In this document: in pieces, positions 54,741-64,000 of the stretch
Position numbering within the stretch: the stretch's first letter is position 1
Layout: each line of letters begins with the position of its first letter
Position numbers and translations under genes: made by a program
Source of the DNA: Russula earlei
Lineage: Eukaryota; Basidiomycota; Agaricomycetes; Russulales; Russulaceae
NCBI GenBank assembly: GCA_025769875.1
Contig: JAGFNK010000065.1
Location: 96,731-160,730 of the forward strand
Direction of reading: 5' to 3'
Length of the DNA stretch: 64,000 nt
The notes under the pieces: model-generated
The model's input: the letters and a program-made list of their open reading frames with translations, nothing else
The model's database searches: none
What the model was told of the DNA's origin: nothing

Positions 54741-57115
54741 TACATTCATAAGAATTGCTTACTATGTGTGCCATCACGAACAAGAACAGTATTGAATCTT
54801 GCTGGTAGGATATGCCCATGTGAATCAGATTGTTGTGGCTCCACATGCACCAAGTCAATTGACTCCGTTTGGTCAGTGTCATTATCACTAGCCACGAATT
54901 TGATCTGATGAAAGACTGGGACACCATGGAATGGGATTAGTGTATTTGCTGCCTGTGTGCACAATGTTGCCATTGAGGCATCAGGGTTGTTAACCCAAGC
55001 AATGAAATCAGCCAGGGCATCTTGAAAGTCAATCACACCATACATCTTAGCAAGATCATTGAATGATACCAACTTCATTGTGGGGTTATGTGCCATCTTG
55101 AGGATGCCAAGACATGTCTGCAAGGGACCAATTGATGTCCTGATGTCAGCATCACACTGCTCACCCTGCTGCTGCCACTTAATGGATGCCATGTGCTGTT
55201 GGACTTTCTCGCGATGCTCCAACCATGTGGTCATCTGTGAGTACTCATCCTTGTGGTTTGTGGCACAGTATGCATCCTTTGTGAAATCTATGTGAAGACG
55301 CTTGGTTTGTTCTGTATTATAGTTGTCAGTTGTGCCAAATACATGATCAAGGACCGATAGTGAAGGAGACTGTGGATTTTTGGGATGTTAAAGTTGTCCC
55401 GTGTACTGAGGTCGACAAAGACTGCCTTATTCTCATGGAAGTGTTTGAGCACATCCTGAAGGCGGGTAAGAGTACCACTTGTATGGCTTGGGTACTGTGC
55501 CAAGTACAAAAAGTCAAGCAGTGCGTGCACTACTTTGATGACACAGATTGATGCATGGCCACTGAGAAGAGGGATATCGAAAATGACCCCAAGGAGAACA
55601 AGACAGATATCTTTGTGTTCCTGTCCTGAGACATAAGACAGTGATGTTATGTCTTGGGGAAAGAACATAATGCTGTGATTTGGGGGTAACAGGCGGCAGC
55701 ATCAGTTGATTGGTGCTGATCCAAAGACAGTTGGGCTCATTAGCCACACAATAAGATGCTTCATAACACCCTGAAGTAGTTGATGAAGGATATCAGGGGT
55801 GATCGACAGGAAGATGTCAGTGAATGGGAGAGATTCCCAGAAAGGGTGAAAAATGGGCTTGAGGCCAGCTTCTTGACAGGCTCTGTGGAACACACCTACA
55901 TCCCCATCTGCTAGGCAATAGAGATGCTTCATGTCACTAGAGAGATGGGGTGGGAACTCTTCAAAGATGCCTAGTCGATCATGAGGAACCAGACACTTGG
56001 GGCAGCAACTGCTGTATGTACAGGTGACAAGAGACTGTTCAGGGTAATCACTGATGAATACTGTGAATATTGGATGGCAGCGATGCCATATTCTATCTGC
56101 AGTCATCATAGCAATACCTGTTTCTCCACAGGAACTGATCAGGGCCAAAACAGTTTCCATACATGTATGGAATATATTTGCCAGGGTGCAGCGTTGAGCT
56201 GCCTTGTTTGTCATGCCTACTAGGTTTGTTGTTGGAATATAACCGATTAGTACTTGTGCATGGTGCAATGGCTTTTGACAAATGTCCTTTGGGATATTTC
56301 CAATTGTGAGATATATGGGGTATGCTGTCTTCCTGCAGAAGACAGTAAGTTGTGTTTTGTCAGACAAGATGATGACAGGAATGATAGTTGCACCTGGGCG
56401 ATGGGATTTGAGGGACATCTGGCCCCATCGTAAGTGTATAATAAAAACTGAAAGTTGGTGTTACGCACCTGGACCGTCCACCACCAATCATCAGTATACA
56501 TCTCATTGAGGATGCAGGACGTTCGCTCAGGGGAGGTATAAAGTTGCACGGGTGCAAACACAAGGTCCTTCATGAAATTGGGGTTGCCATAGAGAGCCCG
56601 GATACATTGTAAGGTGTCATGGAAAATGAAGCGAAGATGTTCATGCCCGATGACCAGTTCCTTGCAATTGAATGGCAGTCACCCAGGCAATTTCTTGTCG
56701 ATGATATTGTTCAATTCCCTTGTCGTTTTGTAGGAAAGCTCAAGCTTCTCAATGACCTTTCTCTATCCCTCAGTGCTATAATGTGTGAACATAGGGGTAC
56801 ACATACCTCAGGGATCGCAAGTAGATCTGTGACCACTGATGATGTTGGGCCATGCATATTTGCCCAACATGTGATTTCCCAGTCAATTTCAGAGGAGAAT
56901 GGAGCCCATATGGTGTCTCTGGGTGCTGCGCCACTAGACCCATTTGCTGCATGGATGTCATATGGTCCAGAAATTGGAGTGCCAGGGTGACCAAATGGAA
57001 ATCGGTCCATTATCACGGCCTCTGATTCGCCTGCCTCAGTCCATGCAGGTGGGTGATCAGGATACCCTGGATCTGCAGGTAATGGCAGTTCGATGGCAGT
57101 TTCCTGCCCGGGTAA

Positions 57116-57735
57116 TGTTGTGAGTTACCCCCTTGACGGCTCGTCTCTACCCTTTTTCTATTGTTCTTTTCTGTCACCCTCATCCTCTTGGTTACCATTT
57201 TACCCCTTGATGCTGGTGATCTTCTATTGTGTTTCACCTATTGTGTTTCACCTATTTGTGTTTCACCTATTGTGTTTCATCTATTGTTCAAGCTCCTTTT
57301 GCTACTGGCTTAGTGTTATCTATTGTTCCGCATATGGTACTGTACAGCCCCGCCAGATACAGTATTTAAGTGCCTGTAAAAGCTGGGGAATGCCCCAAGC
57401 TTAGCTTTGTCCCATTCCCTGTCGCATCCCTTGCCCTGTATCCTCTCTCAATCACAACTTGTTGTGCTGGCTTTTACCTTGCTCGACATCAACACACTAG
57501 GAGGAACCCTTGCATTTCTCTTACTCCTCTCTTGCTCTATCATTGTCCTCATCTTCTGAGAAACCAGAAGATCAACTCTGCCTGTGGACTGAGTCATTGT
57601 CAGACTCAGCCTTGAGATGCTAAACCTTTGATCCAGTCTCCTTGAACCAGCTCCACTGAACCCTTGAACCAAGTCACAGGGACTTGGCCCCACTGAACCC
57701 TGAGCTAATGCTCTTATGGCTGCAATGCCGTAACA
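57116..57735 (+). mobile_element. Solo LTR (family L4), TSD GGTAA
   Basis: TGTTGTGAGTTACCCCCTTG ... GCCGTAACA, 620 bp, flanked by GGTAA at 57111-57115 and 57736-57740. Repeated tattgtgtttcacct words lie at 57224-57285. It is inserted in the 5' half of the Plavaka transposase. The sibling copy is at 28291-28952 (-). Confidence 0.92.
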
Positions 57736-57954
57736 GGTAAGCACATATTGTGGATTTGATCATCATCATAGTCTATGATGTCAATGATCAGCATTAGCCA
57801 TAAGCATTGTAGTGGATACTCACCATCTGATTGCACAACTCCCAAAATGGGGTAATTGGCCAAAGGCCTGTCATCTGCAGCAGGGTCACATTCACCACAA
57901 GAGGCAATATTGGAAACAATATGGGGTGTGGGAGTTGGGAATGATGCTAGCAAT

Positions 57955-58620
57955 TGTCAAGACTCACTGTTGAACTATCCAGTTCAAGAGCGAGGGATAA
58001 GCTCGAAGATGAGTTGATAAACGTCCAAGATGGCATGGGCAAGAAGTAGAGTCCAGAGTAGTAACAGATACCAGAGAGGTATTGTTACTGTGAGAGTTGA
58101 GCAGTCACGCTGAGGAGAGGCCAGGATAATCACAAGGGGACGGTCCTTAAAGGAGTATCCCAGGGATGGAGAGTGCCGTAAACAAATGGACAGTCTGAGG
58201 ACTGTCCGCTACTTTATTGAGCGCTTATATACTACAAGAGAACTGCTAAATAGGGAACAAGTCATAACCTTGTTATCAAGCACAATAGAGTGATGAGTAA
58301 GAAGTCGGAGTGCGCTTACTGAGCATGCTCAGTCATGCTCAGTAAGCTGCTGAGTAAGAAGGCTTCTCTTGATGAGTAAGAGCTTTCATTGTCCACGTGT
58401 TCACTGTTTTAGTGCACGTGTGAGCACCTGATTCATTTTCTGTTAGTTAGTTTAGGGCCGGTCATTTGAGGACTTGTAGTTTGGTTAGGGAATAGTGTTA
58501 TCTTATAAGGCCCTTATATAGTTCTATTAGGGTCCTTAGAGTCGACCCTAATACTTCTATTAAGGTCCTTAGTATTGCCTTATAGGTTGTTCTATAGTTA
58601 TTAGAGTTGATCTAATAACA
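57955..58620 (-). mobile_element. Probable LTR related to family L3
   Basis: It starts TGTCAAGACTCACTG and shares ctttaaa/taaag-agtatccc, atggacagtctga and gcttatatac with reverse-oriented L3 (31330-32159). The right end (near taataaca, 58613-58620) is not certain and no TSD was found. Confidence 0.5.
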
Positions 58621-58730
58621 CGTTGTAGGGCCGTTGATACTAGGTTAGTGCCTATTGTAGAGTTCCTAGAGTCGTTCCAAAGGGTCCTTAGGAAGGCCCT
58701 AATACTGTCCTTTGTTGTTAGAAGGGTTGC
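58480..58730. repeat. Degenerate TTAGGG/GGTCCTTAG-type repeats
   Basis: Words such as gttaggg, ttagggtcctta, aaggtccttag and gggtccttagg recur about every 30-60 bp, with an imperfect palindrome attagggtc ... gaccctaat at 58526-58552. They are not a regular telomere array. Confidence 0.45.
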
Positions 58731-59129
58731 CTTTAAGTGGGGCTTGCTGTATGTCGATTGTGCCAAGAATTGCTCGCGCAACAATGCGTGCGCGATATTG
58801 TGGACACCTCTACTCACCCCTTTTGCTTGTGTGAACAGGGTGACACCATAGAGGCTGGGTTTCCTCCTATAAGGAAGGGTCCTTCAAGGGCCCTCTCCGG
58901 AGAATGGTTCATGACAGCAATGATGCCGAGCAACGAATGGACCGAGACTCCAAATGGGCGGTGTGGTGTTATGCACTATATGGCAGCGCACACTCCTAGT
59001 CTTTGCAACGTGTTGAGAATAGCCACAATGGGTAAAGTTGCGCTTGCAGCCTGGACAGTGAATCTGCGTGGCTTTCATGACAGAATGCTCAACTAGTTGA
59101 GAAGAGGAGGAATGGGAAGTCACTGTCAG

Positions 59130-61035
59130 AATATGCCATGCACTTTTAACATAAAATGAAACTCACCTTGGTCGTCGAACCCCCATCACCATTCCTGTCA
59201 TTTCCAGCATTCTTACCTCCACTCTCTTATTTTCATCTTGCTTCATCCATGGCTCCTCGCACTCATCGCAATGTGGCCAGATGATCTTCTAACAAGGGGA
59301 ACATGGCATCTAGGAATGAAGATGCTATGATACAGAGCAACATTGATCATGAAATGTATCTAAAAGGTACTTCAAATTTTATTCATGTCAGCATATCTAA
59401 TATCAAAAGTAGGGAATAATTGCACCTTATCCTCCGATGACACTGATTACCCCAGCTCTGCCAATTTGGCTGTGCAGCCAACCTATACCCCACTTGTGAA
59501 GAAGGCACAAAAGTCCAGTGTGCCGCAGAAGTCCAGTGTGTCAATGGTATCATAGATGTTGCATGTGTTGACTTGGACACAAAGGTCTTGGATATCAAGG
59601 AGGGAATGATGATTGCAGGGGCATTGCCATGCCCATGCCAAGGCGGTTTGAGCGAAGTGCATGCATATGCTGACAAATAAGGTTTGTCACCAAACAAACA
59701 AACCACTGATGGTTCGTTTTTTTTCTCCCCAGTGTCCACTTTCTATGGTGATAGTGGTGGTGCACATGCCCGTCATCTTGTAACTGAACCTGTCAAAACT
59801 GAAACTACTGGTGACAATAGCAACCCAGAGTCAGGGACTGACTGGCTTGAGGACCTGGAGTCCACCCAGCAACCTGTCCACAAAATGTTCTGAGGCGATG
59901 GTAATTGAGGTACAGTCTGTGACATCATTTTATCTCTTCTAAAACTCAAAGCTGTTCATGTAGAGACTGTCATGGTCAGCTTCAGTTGCCCCTCCCAGGC
60001 CTTCTGCCTCAGATGGTGCACCACCTGGCAGCCAAACTTGGACAACTGACAACATTCCATCTTCTTGAGATTGTCAAAGCAGCGCTACTGCTTTGGCTTC
60101 TGAATTTTGCTGGCCCACTGACACCAATCTCATACTTACTCCAGATTCAAACAAGGTAACACTGTCTAAGCAATGCCCACTTATTTGCCTCGTCCTTCAA
60201 GATGCAATGGATAGTGTTCAAGCCAGTTTGCTCATTGATCACTGCATTCCCTGATGCCCCTACTGTTCTCACAGTGATAAAGGCTGCTCCTTTATCAGCT
60301 GCTTCTTCCCATCCTGGTTCCTCATTCATCCATTGGTGCCTCCAGTCTGATCATGAATATGTGACTAAAATTATCCCTGTGGTAAGTTCCTCAACCAGAG
60401 AGATGGCATTACTGATGGAATCAACAGCCGTGTGGTCACAGTCCCCCTTTTCTGATGTGAAGCCAAAGAATGCTACACTACCATCATCTCGGCTGAGTTG
60501 TCGGCCATCCCATCAAAGGCATCAATCATTGCCATTAGTTGAGAAGCAGTTAACAGATTACAACTATACTGTTTCCAACCAGCAAAAGTGTAAGTGGACT
60601 TATTCTTATTTGATCCCATCTAATGTGTGGTTAGGTTTCATCAAACTTTGGTCTCATAATGCGCATCACATCCCTATTGGAATATGCAGATCATCAATGT
60701 GATTCACAGATTTGTATTTTGCTGGAGGTGTTAACTCATTTGTGAGTTAATTTGGACACTGCTTTCTGACACATCAAGATACCCTTGGGGTGACAATGCA
60801 TGAAGTTCCAATACCAATGGTTGCATTGGTAGCAACGGTGGTAAGTCTAGTTTAGTCTTGTCTTCGAAAGTTGTTCTAACTATATATGTAGCTCTATGCT
60901 GCCCTGCATGAGTGGTGTACCAGGTGTCCACCAGGCCACAGACTTTTCAGCCAATGCATACCTTGATGTCTATTGTGGCCATGTTGGCACATTCAACCAT
61001 ATCCAGGAACATCATGGCAATGCATTCCACACGAT
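59130..61035. other. Repeat remnants without a recognised gene
   Basis: Short frames have protein-like wording (FYGDSGGAHARHLVTEPVKTE at 59740-59890; ITAFPDAPTVLTVIKAAPL at 60230-60290; ALHEWCTRCPPGHRLFS at 60900-60950) but no family I know. They may be exons of a decayed transposon, and the last could belong to the host sequence of the LTR starting at 61036. Confidence 0.35.
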
Positions 61036-61863
61036 TGTTATGAACCAAGGCCAGGTCCTGGCCGTAGATTGTCCTATTTCACTCAAGAGAGACCTCTCTC
61101 ACTTTGCATTGCTGACTCCCTTCCATTTTCTGGGCTATCCCTCCTGCGGTACAAGATATCACTATTGCAAAGGCACTATAACACGACCAGGCACCCGTTT
61201 CCTAATCGGGTAATCATCGCGTGGCAGCCACATGGCCACCCAGCCACCAAGGACCCGAAACAGCAGTGCAAACTCTTAGAAACTGTTGCATAAATCATCT
61301 GACATCATCAAGGCTCCAATGACATCATGGCTGACTGAGCGACTCCACAGTGACCTCATAGGCTCACTAAGCGCTCCACAGTGACATCATAATGATGTCA
61401 TCGCTCCACAATGATCAGTAATGCGCTCAGTAAGCCTGAAACTTGACACAAGCAAGTTTATGCCTCTGTAGTCCTATTGGATGGTACCAAAGAGTCTAGA
61501 ATAGTCCCAGTTCTTTGTAATCGACCCTGTACACTGTATATAAGCCCCAATGAAGCATGGCAGTCGTCAGACTGTCCATTTGTGATACTCTCATCCTCCT
61601 GGGTACTCCCCTGCGACCGCTCAGTTTAAAGTCTACTCTCATCTTCAAGGTACTCTTCAACGACCGCCTTGTTTAAAGCCCCTCGCTACACTGGCCTCTA
61701 GCCTTCGCCTTTGTCTCTTGCAAAACCTACCAGTCCCCATCTGGTACCTCCTCGTCGTTTGGCTCGTCCTCCTGTTCAACGCCGCCTTCGCCGCATACCA
61801 TCTGTTCCGACCCTTGCCCACCTGCTCCTGAGTCCTTAGTGATCAGCAGTACGTGTCTTGACA
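61036..61863 (+). mobile_element. LTR of family L3, likely the 5' LTR of an element running off the window
   Basis: TGTTATGAACCAAGGCC ... GTCTTGACA, 828 bp, closely similar to the solo LTR at 31330-32159 in reverse complement. A TATA-like gtatataagc lies at about 61537. The 5 bp outside (acgat and tctgg) differ, as expected if the right side is the element's interior rather than host DNA. Confidence 0.83.
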
Positions 61864-61909
61864 TCTGGACAGTCTCTCATCATCTCTGTATTGACCAGCC
61901 AATGCTCAA

Positions 61910-62833
61910 GTGTCCACTCCTAACTCCCCCACTTTGGTTAACACCTCCTTGCGCCTCCCTTCTCCCCTGCAACCTACCCCACGCACTGCCCTTCGCATCC
62001 TCACTGAAGACATTGACTCGGTCGACACATCCTCACCCCTCAGCATCCTATACTCCCCAACAGCCCCACCATCGTCTCCCAACATTCCCCAGCCTATCCC
62101 AGGCAACTTTGTCCCTGTCGGCACTCCCCCTCCAGCGCAGAACGAGCAACAGCAAGCGGACCGTCCTTCCTTGCCTGAAGGCTTCCTTGACCGTCCCCCC
62201 TGCACAGCATTTCACTTCCATCCTCACCAGTACTTCGTCGTCCCTACCACCAATCATTCCCGTGAGCAGTGGCGTCCCCTCCACGACTTGAATCATCAAG
62301 ATTACCTGGGACGCATCCCTACCTCAGACCAATTGACTCGTCGCGTGTTCACAGACACCTTCACCACCACCTTTCGTGCACGCATCGTCCACACTTTTGC
62401 TGTGGAACCCTCCAATGCTGCCCTTGCCACCAAGTACAATCTAACTCCCTTTGGCATCTGTTCCAACATCGGGATCTATGCCCCGGACGCTGACTTCCCC
62501 CTTGGACACATTGCATACATTTTTAACACTTCGTTGTTTAGGAAACTTCTTACTTTGCCCGCTGTTTACCACCCTGCTTATGAGGGCTCGTTTTGCTTAT
62601 CTATTGTACATGACTTCTTTGATGGACGTCTCACCTTTGCTTATGGTTACTTACATTTTGAAGAGAACAGTAACCGCGTCTCCCTACGTCACTATTCGAC
62701 TTATACAGTCGATACCATCCGCTTCAACCCACAGTTACTTCGCTTCTGCTTTACGCCTTGCATTCCCCTTAACCCTCTTGAAATAATTGAGAGGTACCAT
62801 CTCGAGACTATAGATCTAGCGCACGGTTCTTAA
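61910..62833 (+). CDS. Intact 307-codon ORF just inside the L3 LTR, function unknown
   Basis: Starts MSTPNSPTLVNTSLRLPSPLQ and is Pro/Ser-rich to about residue 90 (IPQPIPGNFVPVGTPPPAQ). A well-composed domain follows: FLDRPPCTAFHFHPHQYFVVP, TRRVFTDTFTTTFRARIVHTFAVEPSNAAL, FGICSNIGIYAPDADFPLGHI, AYIFNTSLFRKLLTLPAVYHPAYEGSFCLSIVHDFFDGRLTFAYGYLHF. Stop at 62831-62833. No zinc knuckle or catalytic motif is visible. It occupies the place of a first retrotransposon ORF; whether it is gag or cargo cannot be told. A polyadenylation-like aataaa follows at 62860-62865. Confidence 0.6.
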   Translation: MSTPNSPTLVNTSLRLPSPLQPTPRTALRILTEDIDSVDTSSPLSILYSPTAPPSSPNIPQPIPGNFVPVGTPPPAQNEQQQADRPSLPEGFLDRPPCTAFHFHPHQYFVVPTTNHSREQWRPLHDLNHQDYLGRIPTSDQLTRRVFTDTFTTTFRARIVHTFAVEPSNAALATKYNLTPFGICSNIGIYAPDADFPLGHIAYIFNTSLFRKLLTLPAVYHPAYEGSFCLSIVHDFFDGRLTFAYGYLHFEENSNRVSLRHYSTYTVDTIRFNPQLLRFCFTPCIPLNPLEIIERYHLETIDLAHGS

Positions 62834-62903
62834 AAAGTAAGAACCACCCTTGTAACGCTTCAATAAAGATCGAATAAACCTTTTTCCTTTTGCCTTAACT
62901 AAA

Positions 62904-64000
62904 GTGCCTCGAGAATACGCCTTAGAAGAAGACAAAGAAGAAGACGCTATCACTAGACACATCTTAAGTCTAAATCACTATCGAACCTGGGCCTCCACTG
63001 CATTTCCTGTTAACACTTTAACAAACCTACATGACGTACCAGGAATAGAACCACCCCACGAAGACTTTCCTCATCTCATTGTCAAGGAGTTTCTTGAAGT
63101 CTTACCATTTGGACAACTCCTAAGCCACAACGAACACACATTATACTTGGAAACCCTTAGTCGACTCCTGCCACCAGCACAACAACAACTATTATATTGG
63201 CAACTTGCTCAAGCAAAGAACATCCAAGGACAACCAGTTGATTATCAGTCCCTGCGCTCCAGTGAACTGAACCTTTGGACCAGGATCATCCAGCCACATC
63301 ACCATCTCATTGTTAATTCTTAAAGGACAGGGTATCGCCTGTTTTACCTGGCTTGGACATACATCAGCTACTACCATCTCACTGTCCAGTTCTACCACCT
63401 ACGCCTCAACAGAATACAAAGGGAAAATCAATCTTACGTCCAACTTGCTGTTGTACCAGGAATACACAACACCTTTGATTGGGAGACTAACTCTTGGCTA
63501 TATGACGCAAACTACAATCAACCTTGGGCAATTACCAGCCCAGATGCCTCATATACTGGTCCCCCTGTGTACTATTCTGTCCCAGCAATCCTAGAAGCCT
63601 CGAGTCTCGCCCCTCGACCCCTCACACCGATTCAAACCACTGTCCCAACTAGCCAGGAACGTTGGTCTGCCAGCACAGAAAATACTGAGTCAAATCTGTG
63701 GACAGCAAGGTGTAACTGCAAAACAGAGTATTGCACATGCAACTTTCAACCAGACACACCTCCTACTCCTGACGGAATTACCTTGTGGATGCCAGGCGAT
63801 TACCACCTCCCCATTCGATAAATCTGGCTCCTCGACACAGGAGACGCACATCATCCCAATGACCCCCTGAGAGAGAAGCAATTCCCAATGCAAGAGGATT
63901 TCTTGTTGAAAGACCATTACCTCCTACCCCTCCTGATGCCTACGTACCCTTGTTTACCAATCATATTCCTACCCCTGTCGTACCTATCCAACCCTTTGCA
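62904..64000 (+). pseudogene. Second coding region of the L3 element, frameshifted, truncated by the window
   Basis: It runs PREYALEEDKEEDAITRHILSLNHYRTWAS ... LIVKEFLEVLPFGQLLSHNEHTLYLETLSRLLPPAQQQLLYWQLAQAKN, then a stop at 63321. It resumes in other frames (QPWAITSPDASYTGPPVYYSVPAI; CNCKTEYCTCNFQPDTPPTPDG) to the right edge. A Cys-rich cluster C-X-C-X4-C-X-C lies at about 63717-63745. The family is not recognised. Confidence 0.45.

Larger units (their letters stand above)
54741..59123 (-). pseudogene. Plavaka/CACTA-like transposase, broken by LTR insertions
   Basis: On the - strand from 59123 it opens with a zinc-finger-like HCPGCKRNFTHCGYSQHVAKTRSVRC. Downstream (57060-56710) are WTEAGESEAVIMDRFPFGHPG and WAPFSSEIDWEITCWAN, then TDLLAIPEVC. 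The conserved Plavaka core follows (56430-55700): HRPGATIIPVIILSDKTQLTVF, AYPIYLTIGNIPKDI, AQVLIGYIPTTNL, CPKCLVPHDRLG and ITPDILHQLLQGVMKHL. The C-terminal part (55670-54750) has LDFLYLAQYPSHTSGTL, FNIPKIHSLLHY and ANTLIPFHGVPVFHQIKF. An LTR (57116-57735) and a second LTR-like sequence (about 57955-58620) split it, and several frames are needed. Plavaka elements are DDE transposons abundant in basidiomycetes. Confidence 0.82.

Overview
The window reads as nuclear DNA of a filamentous basidiomycete, most likely an Agaricomycete. The host genes are cut by many introns of about 47-75 bp. The protein families (GH27 alpha-galactosidase, GT61 glycosyltransferase, CBM5/12-DUF3421 protein, Bli-3-like flavoprotein, basidiomycete PH/coiled-coil protein) and the transposons (Harbinger, Plavaka/CACTA-like, hAT, chromodomain Ty3, Ty1/copia) all fit. 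I cannot name the species. All calls come from reading the sequence; no search was run.

Layout. Positions 1-17.9 kb are a gene-dense island: the 3' end of an unknown gene (+), a PH-domain/coiled-coil protein (-), a GH27 alpha-galactosidase (+), a Bli-3-like flavoprotein (-), a GT61 glycosyltransferase (+), a CBM5/12+DUF3421 protein (-), and a large Ser/Pro-rich protein with a C-terminal membrane segment (+). The genes are independent and show no operon logic. The alpha-galactosidase, GT61 and carbohydrate-binding proteins share a theme of carbohydrate or cell-surface work. Two features recur: GC-AG introns (four strong cases), and short in-exon frame changes that no intron explains.

Positions 17.9-64 kb are a nested transposon graveyard with one intact gene (43986-45213, -), a PD-(D/E)XK-nuclease-like protein. 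The nesting can be read from target-site duplications (TSDs). (1) A solo LTR with TSD CATAT was split by a ~7 kb foldback element (TSD TA, ~1.7 kb inverted arms), which was then invaded by an apparently intact two-gene Harbinger transposon. (2) An hAT transposase was split by a 12 kb chromodomain Ty3 retrotransposon (TSD ATTCG). That element carries a solo LTR (TSD CTTGT), a 554 bp Harbinger-type MITE (TSD TAA) and a copia element with equal-length LTRs (TSD TACTC). (3) A second Ty3 fragment has a solo LTR (TSD AGAGA) in its chromodomain and a TIR-bounded element with a 597-codon gag-like ORF. (4) A Plavaka-type transposase is broken by a solo LTR (TSD GGTAA). (5) The right end is the 5' LTR and leading ORFs of another LTR element that runs off the window.

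The least familiar items are the TIR-bounded element with the gag-like ORF (50305-53052), the foldback element with subterminal tandem repeats (19045-26107), the near-perfect 190 bp hairpin (18225-18631), and the concentration of GC-AG introns in the gene island.
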